DNA from: Membranipora membranacea | Lineage: Eukaryota; Bryozoa; Gymnolaemata; Cheilostomatida; Membraniporidae | Assembly: GCA_914767715.1 (NCBI GenBank) | Contig: OU612066.1 | Coordinates: 37,114,283-37,178,282, forward strand | Reading direction: 5' to 3' | Length of the DNA: 64,000 nt | In this document: one piece after another, positions 34,859-48,800 of the stretch | Layout of the letters: each line of letters begins with the position of its first letter | How positions within the stretch are numbered: position 1 is the stretch's first letter | The notes under the pieces: model-generated | What the model was told of the DNA's origin: nothing | Databases searched by the model: none | Seen by the model: the letters and a program-made list of their open reading frames with translations, nothing else | Translations under genes and position numbers: made by a program

Positions 34859-37768
34859 GTGGATTATAAAATAGATAGGGCCGGATCCACGAGTGTGAAT
34901 GGGAGAGCAGGGGTTGCGGAAGCGCCTTGGTCGATCCCCCACTGTGGCTATGGCCAGCCGTTACTGACCGGCGCACAATGCCGGAACACTAGCTTTAGGT
35001 CTGAGGGTGATAGACGCTGTAGGAAGACTCAGTCAGAATTGGCAGCAGTACATCAGCACAACAAGTCATCCAACCCTAATCTAATTCCGTTGTGCCATGT
35101 CAGAATAGACAACTCCAGACAGCACCACCATCCCGCTGTTATGATGACAAACTGTCAATCACTGACATCTGAGAAGCTAGATGAGTTGCAACTAATCATA
35201 GAAGATCAGGAGCCGAAAGTTATTATGCTGACGGAGTCATGGCTGACGGAGGCGAAGGAGCAGTCCAGACTCATAGAGGGTTATAATCTGCACACATCAA
35301 ACCGATCAGATCGACCAGGAGGAGGAGTTGCCATCTTCACCCACCATACCCTAGATGTGAGTGTCGTCAGAAGATATACCAGTAAAACATTTAGCTCACT
35401 GTGGATTAAAGTGATCGGCAAGTCATTCAACTAGATATATGGGTGTATTTATCATCCAAAATCTAAGACTATTGCTGACAGCGAACACAGTCTCAAACAC
35501 ATCAGCGACACCATCACAGATCTCTCCACCAAGCATTCCAGTAACTTTGTCATCGCTGGAGACTTCAATCATCTCAACATGCATGACATAAGTGAAGTAT
35601 TCAATTTGACCAATATCGTGAACTTTCCGACACGGAAAAATTCTTACTTAGACCATATTTACACCAACATCGATGAGATTAAATCGCTGGTATGTGAAAA
35701 GCTGCCTCCGCTAGGAAGTAGTGACCACGACACCGTATATCTACCTACAACAGCGGTGACACGCAGAGAATCCGAATATTACTACTCGAGAAAACCCACA
35801 CCACAAACACGAATAGCGATCCAAGAAGATGTTACATCCATCAAGTGGGACACAATCACCACTCTGTCTGATGTGAATCAACAGGCTGAGGCTATTCAAC
35901 ACACTATGACCAATATCGTAGACAAACACTGCCCTAAGAGACGTTATAAGAAATCCAACAAATCCGCACCCTGGTTTGACAGTTTGGCACGGAAACTAAG
36001 AAATGCTAAGAAGAAGTCGTACAGTAGAGGATCCCCTTCATCTAAGTTTTTCTCACGTCTACTGAAAAAACACCTACAGACAATAAAGAAGAAATGGATC
36101 GTCAAGTAACTTGATGATAGAAACCCAAAGACGTGCTGGAATGTTATCAACACACTCAGAGGCAAACACAAAACTAAGACAAAAGAAAGCTACAACCTAA
36201 ACGGCGAACACCTAAACCAACAGCAGACAGCTGATAGACTCAATGACTATTTCTCATCAGTTGGAGGAACCCCGACTAGCATAACCCCTGACACCGCCAG
36301 TCATGAGAGTGCTACACCCCTGTCTGTTACAGTCAATCAGGTATATAAATGGCTCATAGATATTGACACAAGGAAGGCTACACATTCACATGACTTCCCA
36401 TCATGGGTTACACGAATGTGTGCAGACGAGCTTTGCTTTCCTATATGTACTATCATAAACAGCTGTTTTAAATGTGGTTATTTTCCTGATATTTGGAAGT
36501 GTGCAGAGATAGTACCAATCGAAAAAAAGAAGTCTGTTGATACTGAATCAGATTTTAGACCTATTTCCTTGTTATGGCACCTGGGCAAAATTATTGAAAA
36601 AGCTGTTATGCATTTTTATGTTCAGTTTGTTTTACCAACCATTGATGGAAACCAGTATGCGTATCAGAAAGGCCGAGGTACAGTAGATGCAATCATAGCT
36701 GCTATCGATAATTGGACCCAATTATTAGATGAACCAAAGTCAAAATATTTGACAGTCGCTTTCCTTGACATGTCAAAGGCTTTTGACAAGATGGACAGAG
36801 GAAAACTGATAGATATGCTAACGAGGAAGGGTATCAACTATAATCTAGTGCAAATCATCAACAGCTTCCTCACACACCGATACCAATCAGTACGCATCGG
36901 CAACAATACCAGCCGAACATTACCGGTTATAAATGGAACACCCCAGGGAACATTACTAGGTCCTGTCTTCTGGCTTTTATATGTGGACAGCCTTGAAGTT
37001 GAATGTGGCATAATAAAATACGCAGATGACCTGACATTAACAGGCCTGCCCGCTAAAACACTAAACCAACAACTGGACCTCCAAACCTCTCTAGACACAG
37101 TATCGACATGGTGCGATGAGTATAATATGGTGGCTAATGCAAAAAAGTCATCTATTATGCATCTGACTAACAAACATGCTCGATACCAATTCCAACCACC
37201 AACTCTGAAGCTGAATGGAGAACAAATACCACCGACAACTAAGACTAGATTTCTAGGAATCACTATCGATCAGCATCTGTCTTTCGAAGACCATGTAGAC
37301 TCGATCCTGAAGAACGTCAGACCGCTTACCTATACCCTTCTTAACCTCAAATGCTCTGGCGTACCTCAGCGGTTACTCACGAGGTTCTACCTTACATGTA
37401 TATGGCCTCGTATGACATATGGAAGCGTAGCCTGGTTCTGCATGATGACTGACCAACAGAGGAAACGAGTAATCCAGCTGGAAAAACTCTCACTGAAAAT
37501 TATAGCCCCAGGCTGTGACGAGTATAGTGAAAGGATAGCCCTGCTAAACATCATACCACTAGACGAATATATTGACTCTATGTGCCATCAACACATCGAC
37601 AAGTTCAAGTCACCTGGGCACTGCCTGCATCATTTACTACCTGAACCGAGTGCTCGCAGACCTAGTAGACATACAACGCGCCTCAACACCAGCTCACGAA
37701 CTGAATTGAGAGGCAACACTTTACTCATGTGTTACAGCAATGCCGGATGTGTAAATTATAAAGTTTAA
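34859..37768 (+). mobile_element. Near-intact CR1/L2-like LINE ORF2 (endonuclease plus reverse transcriptase) with two in-frame stops
   Basis: One reading frame runs 970 codons and is broken only by TAG at 35432-35434 and TAA at 36107-36109; no frameshift is needed. N-terminal apurinic-type endonuclease motifs are NCQSLTSEKLDE, MLTESWLTEA, GGGVAIF, VIAGDFNH and LGSSDHD. The reverse transcriptase follows: DFRPISLL, FLDMSKAFDKMDRGKL (motif A), NGTPQGTLLGPVFW (motif B), KYADDLTLTG (motif C; YADD at 37019-37030) and KTRFLGITIDQHLSF. The C-terminus lacks an RNase H domain. The 3' end is a short UTR with AATAAA-like sequence and a (TA)7 tail. No ORF1 was recognised upstream. Copy-and-paste retrotransposon, recently active by its low decay but disabled as read. 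Confidence 0.88.
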
Positions 37769-37892
37769 GGATTAATTTTTTTCTGTTTTTTTATTTTCAT
37801 GCCCAGGTTGCCTTCCTTACTTATATTGTGATGAAACCTCTAAAGGTCGCCTCTAATTTTTAGAAGATGATCATTGGTTCAGTAATAAAGAT

Positions 37893-37906
37893 TATATATA
37901 TATATA
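37893..37906. repeat. (TA)7 tail at the LINE 3' end
   Basis: Directly follows AATAAAGAT. CR1/L2-type LINEs commonly end in short microsatellites rather than poly(A). A similar (TA)n ends the LINE at 45841. Confidence 0.7.
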
Positions 37907-38951
37907 GGCTACAAGATTGTCAGGCGTATGAGCAATTTGGTATGTATCAGTATGAGTATCTCGGTGTTACAGGACTTGTGTGATAGGCTAGTGCAAAACA
38001 AAAATCAAGCAGCTCTGATAACCCTGGTATTTAAAAAGATGTATTTCTTCACGTCTGTATTGATGAATCCCTTGGTGGTTCCATGCCTGGTGTCATGGGA
38101 ATTGCTACGTTACTGCTTATCTACTACGACTTGACCTGAAATAATACGAATATACATGGCAAAGTTTCCAAGGTGGGTCAGTAATTGGCAAACAAGTGGT
38201 GGCTTATCTGGTCATATTTCTTGTAATTAAAACACCACTGGAAAGCCTTTCTAATGATGGCTTCAATCAGGTTCTTATGTTTGAATAGCTCAGGGCTCCA
38301 AGAACGTAGAACAAGAAGGCATATATTCTATGACTATTACTGAATAACTGGGTGTCTGTCTTAAAAATTCTGCACCATCTTTTCCCATTCGTTCTAATCT
38401 GTTTGCATCAAACATTTCAAAAAATTACGATAACCATGTGAATTGCCTATGTATGATCTTCAGTTTTTTTGTTAAATTTTGTTCGCACAATTGTGTCATG
38501 TTATTGCATAATGACCAATGTTGCAAACGATTGTGACATGAAAATGACAATATGGCACATTTGAATTGGCTGTAGACCATAACAATGTAATTGAGGAAAA
38601 AAGAGTATCTTTCCCAATAAATATGATTTTTTGTTCAAAAATTACAGTCTGTTTACCTACTTCCAACACAGTACTCTGTGGTTGGTTAGACAAGTATAAA
38701 ATTTCGAAACAGTTCTATGTATCATCAACTTTTAGGCTGAATGAACGAAAGTATAACTAGGTGATTGTTCATTCATTATTGGACAACGCTTCCTACTTTT
38801 TTTATCAAAATGACGCTTATCCAGTCAGGTTTTGTAACAAAGAGAGCTGCAAAAAATTTGGATGTCAGTCAGGTATAAAAGCTGCAGCACAGCTAGTGAT
38901 TTATCACACTCTGTTTGGATATCAAACCTAATGATAAAGACAGGTCAAACT
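37907..38951. other. Intergenic, upstream of AA15 paralogue 1
   Basis: No additional gene. The promoter and 5' UTR of the AA15 gene should lie at the right end. An upstream in-frame ATG (38862) precedes the chosen start, but it would put a polar stretch before the signal peptide. Confidence 0.45.
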
Positions 38952-41580
38952 ATGGTGTATTTTGTGTCAGTACTGATAGTGTGCAGCACGCTCCTCTTCC
39001 TTTCTGTCGAGGTAAGACTGAATAAAGTGATACTCAATAGTACTCTGATAATAATATGTTCTCTCATATGTTGGAATGTCAGTTTATAATTATTTCATGT
39101 TAATGGGACTGTAATGAGATTTCGAACTATTTGCTTTGAAGCCTTCACAATCCTCGTAACATTTTCTTTTGCAGGGTGATGGTTATCTGAAGGATCCTGT
39201 ATCAAGAAACTATGCAATGCACCACAATGATATGGATGGGCTTTATTGCGGTGGTGGTAGAGTAAGTACCCTTCATATTTGAGTACTATAAGATGTATAG
39301 GACAACCATATCCACAACTATCATACTGATTCTATCTGGTCAAAATAAATACACAAACTTATAGACGAATACTCTCCTCTAAGGTTAATTTCTGTAGAGG
39401 TTGGAATAAATAATTGATATTTACAGCGTCAACAAGAAAATGACGGGAAGTGTGGCTTATGTGGAGATGGATTCACTGCAGAGAGAAAACATGAAAAGGG
39501 AGGAATATATGATAATGGAGGTAAGTTAAGTACTTAGATGAAACAAAGAGAGGTAAATCAAGGTAAATCAAGCACAAAGATAAAGAGAGAGAACTGGCTG
39601 CGTTCTGATCATTGTGCGAGGTTTATTAACGGCAAGATTCTTTTGATAATGTTAAGCTGCTAATCTATGATGTGCTTGATCATGTCTAGGCATTGGCATC
39701 TTCTACGACCATCCTGTCGGCACAAAAATAACGCAAAAGACTTCCATGTTTTTCACCCAAATGAGACATGATCTAAGGAGTTATTTTTCTTCAGACAGTA
39801 TCCAGATGCATTATCATAGCTATCATAGCCGGTTACACCTTGACATAGTTGAGTGACAAACTTTGAATTCCTCCAAAGAGTCAGTTGGATCCTGGTGTTG
39901 TGAGCTTTCCAATGATATATAAAACAACATAATTGGTTGTTGTCGTTAATATACAATGACAGCTTTTGTAACAAGAGCACATTTAGAATTTTTGTCCCTC
40001 AAAGGTGCACCTTTTATGTTATAAGTTAATATTTGAATAAATAAAGACATCACTACTTATTATTCTACAACGAAAGAAACAAGCAATCCGACACACACCT
40101 GATAGGTGGTGTTTTTAGTCAATTTTAGAAACAAAACATCTTGGATTAAATAGGCTATTTATTCAGATTCAAACCTATTGATCATCAACAAAACATTGCA
40201 GTAATGTAGTGAGAAGATATTGTTCAATTTATAAATGTCAGAGTGCCTTCCATTTATAGAGAGAATAATGAAAACCTACACTGAGGGAGAAAATATTTCA
40301 GTGAATGTATTTACAACAGTCCCTCGCTGGCCGGCCACTTATGAGTTCTTCTTATGTGAAGATGGGGACAATCTCTCTTTAGACTGTTTCGAAAAGTGAG
40401 TATTTTTTTACCAAACTAGGCATTGTTGATACATTCTGTGGATAGAAGATTTCATGGATATTATCAATTAACACATGCAGCAATCTTAGCTGACAGGTAA
40501 GAGTGTAAATCTGTACTTTCTTGTAGCTTGTATTATGGCAACAAATTCATTCAAATTCCTGTCAGTTACTGTGAAGAACAATGGTACTTCTTGTATATTC
40601 AAAGGAATCAGCTGTCAGCAATTGATGGCTCAACAACTCTACCCCAAAGAGTACCAAGAGGGAGAGACCCAATTTTTAATATTGACAACTTCTTTACGTT
40701 GAGATTACCAAAGAACCTTACATGCCAACACTGTGTATTGAGGATGGTCTACTACCTCACCAGTAAGTACAGATATTGTTGTGCAATTGAAGTTTATTTC
40801 AAGTTTGTTCAGCGCATCAGTCCTTTCGCAAATAAACAATTTAGTCCTCAGAGTAAAAATCAGCTACAAAAGCAACGATAATTTATCCCAATGTATAAAC
40901 AATTAGAGGTATCATCTACCACTTAATGTCACTAGTTTTAGGTGAACCTCAACGATAAACGAAGGTTTGTCAGATGAATATATCTTGTGAAAAAATAGCT
41001 GTGGAGAGTATTTAAATGTCACTATTTCAGACAATAACTGTTTCAGAGTTTGGAGTTGTCCCTTCTGGCGTGTTCTAGCCGGCCCAAATCACCTCTAACT
41101 TCGTTTTCCAGTCTTTTTACAATGTTACATCCACTTTTGATGTGTTACATAAAGTGTTACATGCACTTGGTTTGGCCTGCTAAATTTACTGTATGCTATA
41201 CACAATGTCAAAATTGTTGATATCTGACTCAGTTTTGGGTCTGACATTAATTTTAAACATTGTCATGAAGAAAAGAGGACACCAAATACCTGTTTCTGAT
41301 ATTACATAAGACTTGTCTCACTCTGATGTCTGCCTTGTGCGACGCTTACATGTTTTCTATTGTATATAATATTTTCAATACTGCAGGTCAACAAAGCCGG
41401 GATTATAATCTCTCTATCTTTTATTCTATCATCAACTGTGCAGATGTGGCTGTTAAACCTGCAGGTATCCTCACAGTAAAACTTCCAGGTAGATTGGAAC
41501 TGCAGCAACAACCCAGCCAACAAAACAGAGCATCAAACAGACCCAAGTCATTCCAAACATGCAGAGGACCACCATGCTAA
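38952..41580 (+). CDS. AA15-type lytic polysaccharide monooxygenase paralogue 1, lacking the N-terminal copper histidine (242 aa)
   Basis: Exons 38952-39011, 39175-39261, 39427-39520, 40260-40395, 40605-40762 and 41387-41580 join in phases 0, 0, 1, 2 and 1, identical to paralogue 2. The signal peptide MVYFVSVLIVCSTLLFLSVE is followed by GDGYLKDPVSRNYA. AA15 enzymes have mature N-terminal HGYL, whose His forms the copper 'histidine brace'. Here the codon is GAT (39178-39180), so it is Asp. The second brace His (ERKHEKGG, 39490-39492) is kept. The aromatic axial position before NCADV is Ile (41428-41430), where paralogue 2 has Phe. The cysteines (CGGG, KCGLC, LCED, DCF, TCQHC, INCADV) and a CRGxPC tail are conserved, and the frame is intact. 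It looks like a folded, secreted pseudoenzyme or chitin-binding protein. Note that MVYF, not the upstream ATGs, aligns with paralogue 2. Confidence 0.88.
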
Positions 41581-43460
41581 TTTTAAACAGACACAGAAAA
41601 TCAGAAGGAATATACTCATCAACATCAAAACATGTAGAAAGAGACAATGCTAATATGATACAAGGAATTATCCTACCAGACTTATGTACATTTTGTAGCT
41701 AGTGAATCAACCATCTTGGGTGTCTAAAGAACAACCTTGGGAATTTAATTTGTGTAGCCCGAAACAACCATCATAAATTATCCTTAAATTAGATCACATA
41801 ACTCTAACTTATAAACAAAAATAATTGAATGCTAAATTAACTATTTTGTTTTTTGCAAGCAGGTATGATAAAAATAATGTCCGGGTTATATAATTTATTG
41901 TTTGATCTTCATTATTATAATAATATGTGACTGAATTATGGATGCATATTAGTATCCTTATTCTGAGGATCTGAAAAAGCCTGTGATCCTTATCTATTAT
42001 GGTCAGCGCTCCCTAATATTTACAAAGCGTGCCAAGTACTGCAGAAACAGAGTATATAACTATGGTTTATACACCATGATGTATTTTTGTTCATCTTGGA
42101 GGTGATACTCTTCATCAGGGATATCTGTGGCTCTCCATTTTCGGGCAAAAATACTGATTATCTGTTGTCACTCAGAAATTGAACATGAGCACGCGCCAGC
42201 CAGATGGTCGGTGACTAGAATATTGGCGGCCAACCCTCCAACTAATTACAAAAACACCATGATTAGCTCAGACAAAACATTCCCATCGTACCCGCTATCC
42301 ACCAAACAACCAGAGACGTCCCGCCAGCTCAACTGTGAGATTGCACCCTGGCCCTGTTCAAACTTCGAAAATGTACTTGTGAACAAGGCTATTCCATTGC
42401 TCAACAAGGTCTCCTCTCCTTGCTTGTTGTTGGTTTTAATAACTTTAAGTTTGTTGGATCTAGTGCTGTATTCACATTTTCTATCATATATGAAATATCT
42501 TGAATGTAATATGATTTTATTAAAAGTTTTAAATTTCAAAAAGCATTGGTAATGCCATGATTTTGAGTTTTTCAAAATTACTAGGAATGTGACCTCCTGG
42601 TCCAATAGGGTTGTGATTTTCAGAGTAATCTCCGGTTTACAGAGGAGACATAACTTTTGCTGTTAAAACACCTTTGTTTCAGATACCCAAATTTGACCTG
42701 TATATTTGGTGAAAAGAAAAATCAACCTTTATGCTGGAAGAATTAGAATTAAATAATAATATGTTAATAAAAATCCTGATCTATCACCATGAAATTCAGT
42801 GTGAGGAAGGGATGTGTCATGAATATGCAGCCTTATTTTGTTTTGCAATAAAATTCCACATACATATTAAGCTATTGTATTACATATTGAATTGTTTTGT
42901 ATTACAATAACATAAAATGCATATCTGGTATTCAAAATTTGTTTCCTGCAATCAATTATTTTCAGTTGGGATCCATATTCAAAATTAAAAGCTAGAAATT
43001 TATTATTTATCCTTATTTTAGTGATATATTTATTCTAATATATAACACAAAAAGTTTCTATAACATATAGTTCCAGTCATTTTTTGTCCCATAATGTAGG
43101 TCAGTATAAGTTATCTTTGTGATCATGCTCATTTTGTTTCTATTATAGTTTTCCTTGATGTCAAACCAAAAAGTGTGATTTGCTCCATGATAGCATATAT
43201 AAAAAATTGCAAATTCATGATCTCATCAGTTCAGTGCCCCCTAGGTGTAACTCCTGACACAACCCCATTATTTTAATGAGCCGCAGAGCGTCTTTACATG
43301 TTCTAGTTGGCTATCACTTGCGTAGCCCCAGTACTCTATTCTGTAGAATGTGATGGATTTACTTAGGAAATGAATAAATTTCTACTGATGTTTAGCAAGC
43401 CAGTCAGCTACAAACATAAGCTATTGATGCAACAGAAAATGATATACCTAAAGTAGAGGA
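41581..43460. other. Intergenic, AT-rich
   Basis: No supportable gene. An ORF at 42127-42552 has no family resemblance or splice context. Possible AA15 poly(A) signals occur but none is decisive. Confidence 0.4.
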
Positions 43461-43464
43461 GTAT

Positions 43465-44770
43465 AAAGTTTACCTTTATCTCACCAACATAGATACGAGA
43501 AATCAAAAATATCACACGACTACCCATCATACCCAACATCATAAACTCAATTATCTCCAAAGAAATTTTCCATTCACTATGGAAAAGAGCTGATGTGATT
43601 ACTGTACCCAAATACAAAAATCCCTCACTGTAAAAGGACTTTAGATCAATAAGTTTACTCTTCCACTCGAGCACAATAACTGAGAAGTTGATATATTACA
43701 AAATTGAAAGATCAATATGCATACATATCTTGCCGAGGAATTGAAGATGCTCTGGTATTATTCATGTCATAGTGATCAAGAAGCTTAGATGACCCATCAA
43801 CTCTTGCTGTGCGAGCTTTACTTTTAGATTTCACCAATGCATATGACAGAATGCCTCCAGATGTTGCAGTAGAAAGGCTTTCGCAGTTCCGGGACAACAA
43901 ACACCTAGTCAGACTTATCTAGTCATTCTTTACTTGAGGTGAAAAATGTGTGAAATGTCAATGACTCAATGTCGCCTTGTTCTCCTATCACCACAGGTGT
44001 TGAACAAGGTACAGTTCTCGGACCCATAACCCGCCGAATGCGTTTATAATTCACCGAGACCCACCATGTAAACATGTCAACTATGCAGATGACATATCTA
44101 TCTACACTGTAACATCCTTCCTTGCTGACCAGTTTCAGGAATCAGCAGCCTACGCAAGAGAGTTCTGTGAAAGCAATGACTTATCTCTCAACATCAGCAA
44201 ATCATGTACAATGACGTTTACTCTCCAGAAAGAACTTGCTGTACCTAAGATCATGTTAGAACATTCTGAATAAAGGGAAAAGCCCTCCTCAAGGCTACTG
44301 TGTGATCAGATTGATAAGCGTTTACTGTTCTCAGATCATTTATCAAAATTAATTGAGCGTACAACGTCATCAACATATGCCCTGAAACTGCTCCTAGGAT
44401 TAGGTGTTGATAACACTGCAATAACACTGTTCTATAAGGCCTACCATTTGCCTGTCAAGTGTGGTACCCCTATCGGAGTAAAACTGATATGGATAAACTG
44501 GAAAGTTTTGAAAGCTTCTAGACGACTATGATGAAAGACTGTCTCAACATTGAAGAACTTAGCATACACTTAAATGTCTTATGTCTGCGATATGTTTCTA
44601 AAGTTAAATCCTTCGAGGATCATGTTTGCAGTGATTTGTTTCAGCTGTCTCAGCATGTTGGTAGGACAGCATTATATGATAAACTGCTGTTTAACAAATT
44701 TATTCAATTCCATTCCTTCTTTTCACATGGCCTCATTTGTCAAGACACATTGGTCGGTGATTAAAATAAG
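43465..44770 (+). mobile_element. Degenerate LINE reverse transcriptase fragment
   Basis: Frame-broken plus-strand translation recovers LWKRADVITVPKYKNPSL, then GVEQGTVLGPI (motif B), HVNYADDISIYTVTS (motif C) and LSLNISKSCTMTF. Towards the end come LGVDNTAITLFYKAYH and LNIEELSIHLNVLCLRYVSK. The order and spacing follow the LINE at 34859-37768, so it may be an older relative. Many stops and shifts; non-functional. Confidence 0.75.
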
Positions 44771-45838
44771 GAATATGTAAAAAAAGAAAATGAGGATAGA
44801 AAAATGTGTATTATATGTAAACCATTGACTTTTGGTTAATGGCTGGGCGGAGTGCTTGCATCATCATCAGGGTTAAAAACTTTGACTGGGGGGCGTACAA
44901 AAGGACTTGAAAGGTTTTCTCATAGTTCATCACATGAAGGTTGGTGATACATTATTCATTTATCAATGGTCAATTTCTTTCCATAATTTCGGGTTCAGCA
45001 CTAAAAATATGAGTATCATCAGCAATAAATTTATAATTTAGATCCGGTGTTGCAAAAAGCCATCAACATAATTTAAAATAAAAGTGGCCTGGGGATCAGC
45101 AATCTTGACTGGAAATGAACCTAACTTGATATCATTTACCAAGACAATAATTGTATTATAATAATCAAATAAGTTACAAACTTACAATCCGAAAGTGCAC
45201 TTAGTATACGTGTGTTGGTTGGCTTGCCAATGTGGTTACGATAGCACCTTTTGTGTGTTACTGTTTACCATTGTTTATTTGTTTTATTTTCATAATCTTA
45301 TTTTTCATAAACACAGCTACTTGTTTTGAATAAACTACTGCCACCTTAAAGGATCATTAATTCATGGGATATTTTTGTTGTGCTATTAATGCGATACATG
45401 GTTCATTGTTTGAGATGCTCAATACTGCTGCCGTTATATTTTTGTCACGCTACTTGAGCTACGTTATCTCAATGCCTGTATCTCTGCCACTGTAAATATC
45501 GCTAAATGTTTCCGTACAATTTTCAGGCATCGCTGGAGAATGGCATATTCTACAAGGCTCCGTGGCTAAACTAGACTCACTGTATATACTATTAATGTGT
45601 TATTATCAGCACAGGCGATGATCGCGCAACAAGGTACATTTTCTTGCAGTACCTCAACTCCATGAACATTAGGTTTGATGAATACCATGAATGATCTTTC
45701 CCGCATTGTTATGTATTTGCACTGATCACAATATTTTTGACTTTAATTTTTTATTGCTCTGCACCGATATTTTGTTATTATTGCAAAACGTAATGTTGTA
45801 GCTTCTACAATCCGGTCTAAGGAAAATAAAGATCTGTA
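44771..45838. other. Intergenic, AT-rich
   Basis: No gene, RNA or bounded repeat was recognised. Confidence 0.4.
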
Positions 45839-45840
45839 GA

Positions 45841-45855
45841 ATATATATATATATA
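45841..45855. repeat. (AT)n tail of the minus-strand LINE
   Basis: About seven AT units immediately 3' of the LINE on its own strand, after ACAATAAAAGT. Confidence 0.7.
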
Positions 45856-48800
45856 CTTTTATTGTCAGCAACGATTCATTATTTCAAATGTTTTTCATGA
45901 TGTGACATAAATGGCAAAAAAGAAAAATGATACAAACAAAGATTCAACAAAAAATAAGACTATGCCTATAAACTGAAAAAATGTTGCATTAGCCTTTTTT
46001 TAAACATATTCAAATTAAGAGTGCTTCTCAATGAAGAGGGTAAAATATTAAAGTTTGTTGCTATTTTGTGGTTTAAGTTGTCTCTTGTTTACAATTCTCA
46101 AGGCTCTTTTTTGTTTAGCGAAAATAGGGTTTGTGATATTTGATGCACCTAAGTTGTAATATATTTGGATACCATAAATGAGATAACAGTGAATAAATTG
46201 AAAATGAAATTGTTTAGCAGAATGCGTGGTCAAGTAGGGTCTGCATAGCTTAAGTAAGTTTGTATTTTTTGACACCTTATCTAAAACAGTCTCACAATGA
46301 CCATTCAATGAAAATAAGTCAGATATCTTAAAGCCAAGAAGTTCAGTTTCATGCCTTTGAAATATTTGGTTATTGTCAATTTGTAAATTTAATGATGAAT
46401 CCTCCCCAAAAGAACTTTAAAAGTGTGGTGTTTATAATTTATTGTCATGTGATTATTTTTGCACCACTTGTTAATTGAAACCAAATCTCGATTACAAATT
46501 TGAATAAATGTAGAGGGAACAGAATGGCTGCTACAAAGACAGTGTCATCAGCATATGCATAAGAGTTTGAGGAGAGAGGTAGATTTAGCAGGTCATTTAT
46601 ATAAATCTGAAATAAGGTTGGTGCCAGTATTGCACCTTGCAGAACCCCAATATTGATGTCAAGTAGAAATGATGATAGCAACAAACATGCCTTGTTCTCA
46701 AAATTAAAGTTCTGTAGTTTATCTTTTTAATATTTGGTGATCAACACAATCAAATGCCTTGCAGAAATCAATAAACAGAAGAATACTCTTCCTTTGTTTG
46801 AGTTTTTGTGAACGGCGTCGCTGCATGAATGTGCAGTGCGAAAACCGGACTGCGATGAAGACATTAGATGGTTTTCATTTAAAAATATCTGAATATTAAT
46901 ATTTAAATGTTTTTCAAACATCTTTTGACCTTGAATTAAAAATAGGGGTTATGCGAGCAATTTTCCAGACTTTTGGAAATACTCCTTCATCTAAAATTCT
47001 ATTGAAAATATCTGTGAGCACTGGACCTATGTAGGGAAATGTTTTGTTTAACATCCGAACTGAAATCTGGTCAGGACCAGTGCTTTTGCCCATGGGTATT
47101 GATTTTAGAAGCTTATGCAATGAGACTGTTGTAAATTTTGGAAATTGTTTCAAACCTTTGTGGTGGTGTTAAAAATCAGAAATCAAAGAAAAATCTTTTG
47201 ATAGCTTAGCAGCGATAGATTTGAAATGCTCGTTCAAATTACTGCTAGAAATATCAGCAGCATTGTCAATGTAAGTTTTAGTTTTGTTTCTGATATTGTG
47301 CATTTCACAATGATTTGGTATTATGGCCTTTGGAATTTTCAACCAGTTTTGTCATATACTTCTTCGTTTTTCTTTTTATCATGATAGTGACTTAGTTGTT
47401 AGTTTCTTTCAGTTTTCCCAATCCCATAACTTTTGAGATTTATACTGGTCTCTTAGTCTCATATGATCACGCACTTCATCATCAATCCACATAGGAAGGA
47501 CCTCAGATTTGAGATAGCGAGTCCTCCGTTTTATAAGTTTTGATGTTAAATTTAAGAAAGTTTCATTGAAATTCTCTATGACATGGTTAATGTTGCTGTA
47601 ACATAGAGATTGGTGCCAGTCAACATTGCTGAAATATTTGTGTATATTTTCATCGGTAAATTTGCTATAATCGTTGAAATTTATCTTAATTCTTTTCTCT
47701 GATTTTACAACACCCTTTTTTCGTATTGCCATAACCAAAAAATGATCACTTGAAGAGTATTCCGAAACTAAGCTAGAACGAACATTGGCTGGTTGGTTGG
47801 TGTATATGTGATCAATGATAGATTCAGAATTTTCTGCAATTCTTGTAAAATGCTTTATTAGTTGTGTAAGTCCAAGTGGATTTATGACATTTCTAAACCA
47901 CCTGACCAATGTGCTGTTATGACTGAGGTCAACATTAAAATCACCCAAAATGATTACTTCCCTGCAAATTGATACAATGTTTTCGATGCAATGAGTGAAG
48001 ACATGGTTCCAATCAACAAGTGCGCTAGGTGGGCAATAAACGAAGCATGCTAAAAAAGATTGTGAGTGGGTTTGGGAAATTTTCAATGTAATTGACTCAG
48101 GCGTTGGATGGTTTGCAACATTGATCTCTTCGAATGAAATACCAACAATTATGTAGCATAGCAAACCCCCTCCTTGACCAGTATTCCTATCCTGTCTTTC
48201 AATATTATAGTTCGATATATGGAAAAAACTATTTGATTTAGACTCATTTAGAAAAGTCTCAGATAAACAAAAAATATCGAGATCATTTTCATGTAAGATC
48301 TTTTTAACTTCATCAATTTTGCTTGTAAGCCCTCTAATATTTAGATGAGCTATTTTCATGCCTCGAGTAAAACAACTAGACATTTTGAGTTGAAATTTCT
48401 GATAGGTGGCAATATATGACTAAACATTTGAGTGGTATACCATTGTGTATAGCGTGTTTCATGTCGGTTTGTAATGAGAATTTTACCTTCACAGTGCGCA
48501 AGGTCTTACCACCTTTTGAGAGTCTCTCAATAGTGGCCTCTGGATAGACTGCTTTGACATCTCGCTCTATATCATTGTTACTGCCTTCTTTAGGGACATT
48601 GTACATCATGGCACAGTTTAAATTCTGAGTCTTGGGGTCTTGTGGTCACCTTGCAGTCGATCCACCAAAGAGGAGACAATTCCATTCCGTTACAATTTTT
48701 ATAGCTTCAGCAGTATCTCTAAATTGAATGGCCAGTTTTTGATGATCTAATGTAATGATGTAATTTAAATGGAAAGCTGAGTCTTTCTCAATATTGACGA

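Noticed and set aside
42127-42605. Opposing ORFs of 141 and 119 codons
   Set aside because: They overlap each other on opposite strands, lack recognisable domains and splice context, and have AT-rich, non-protein-like composition.
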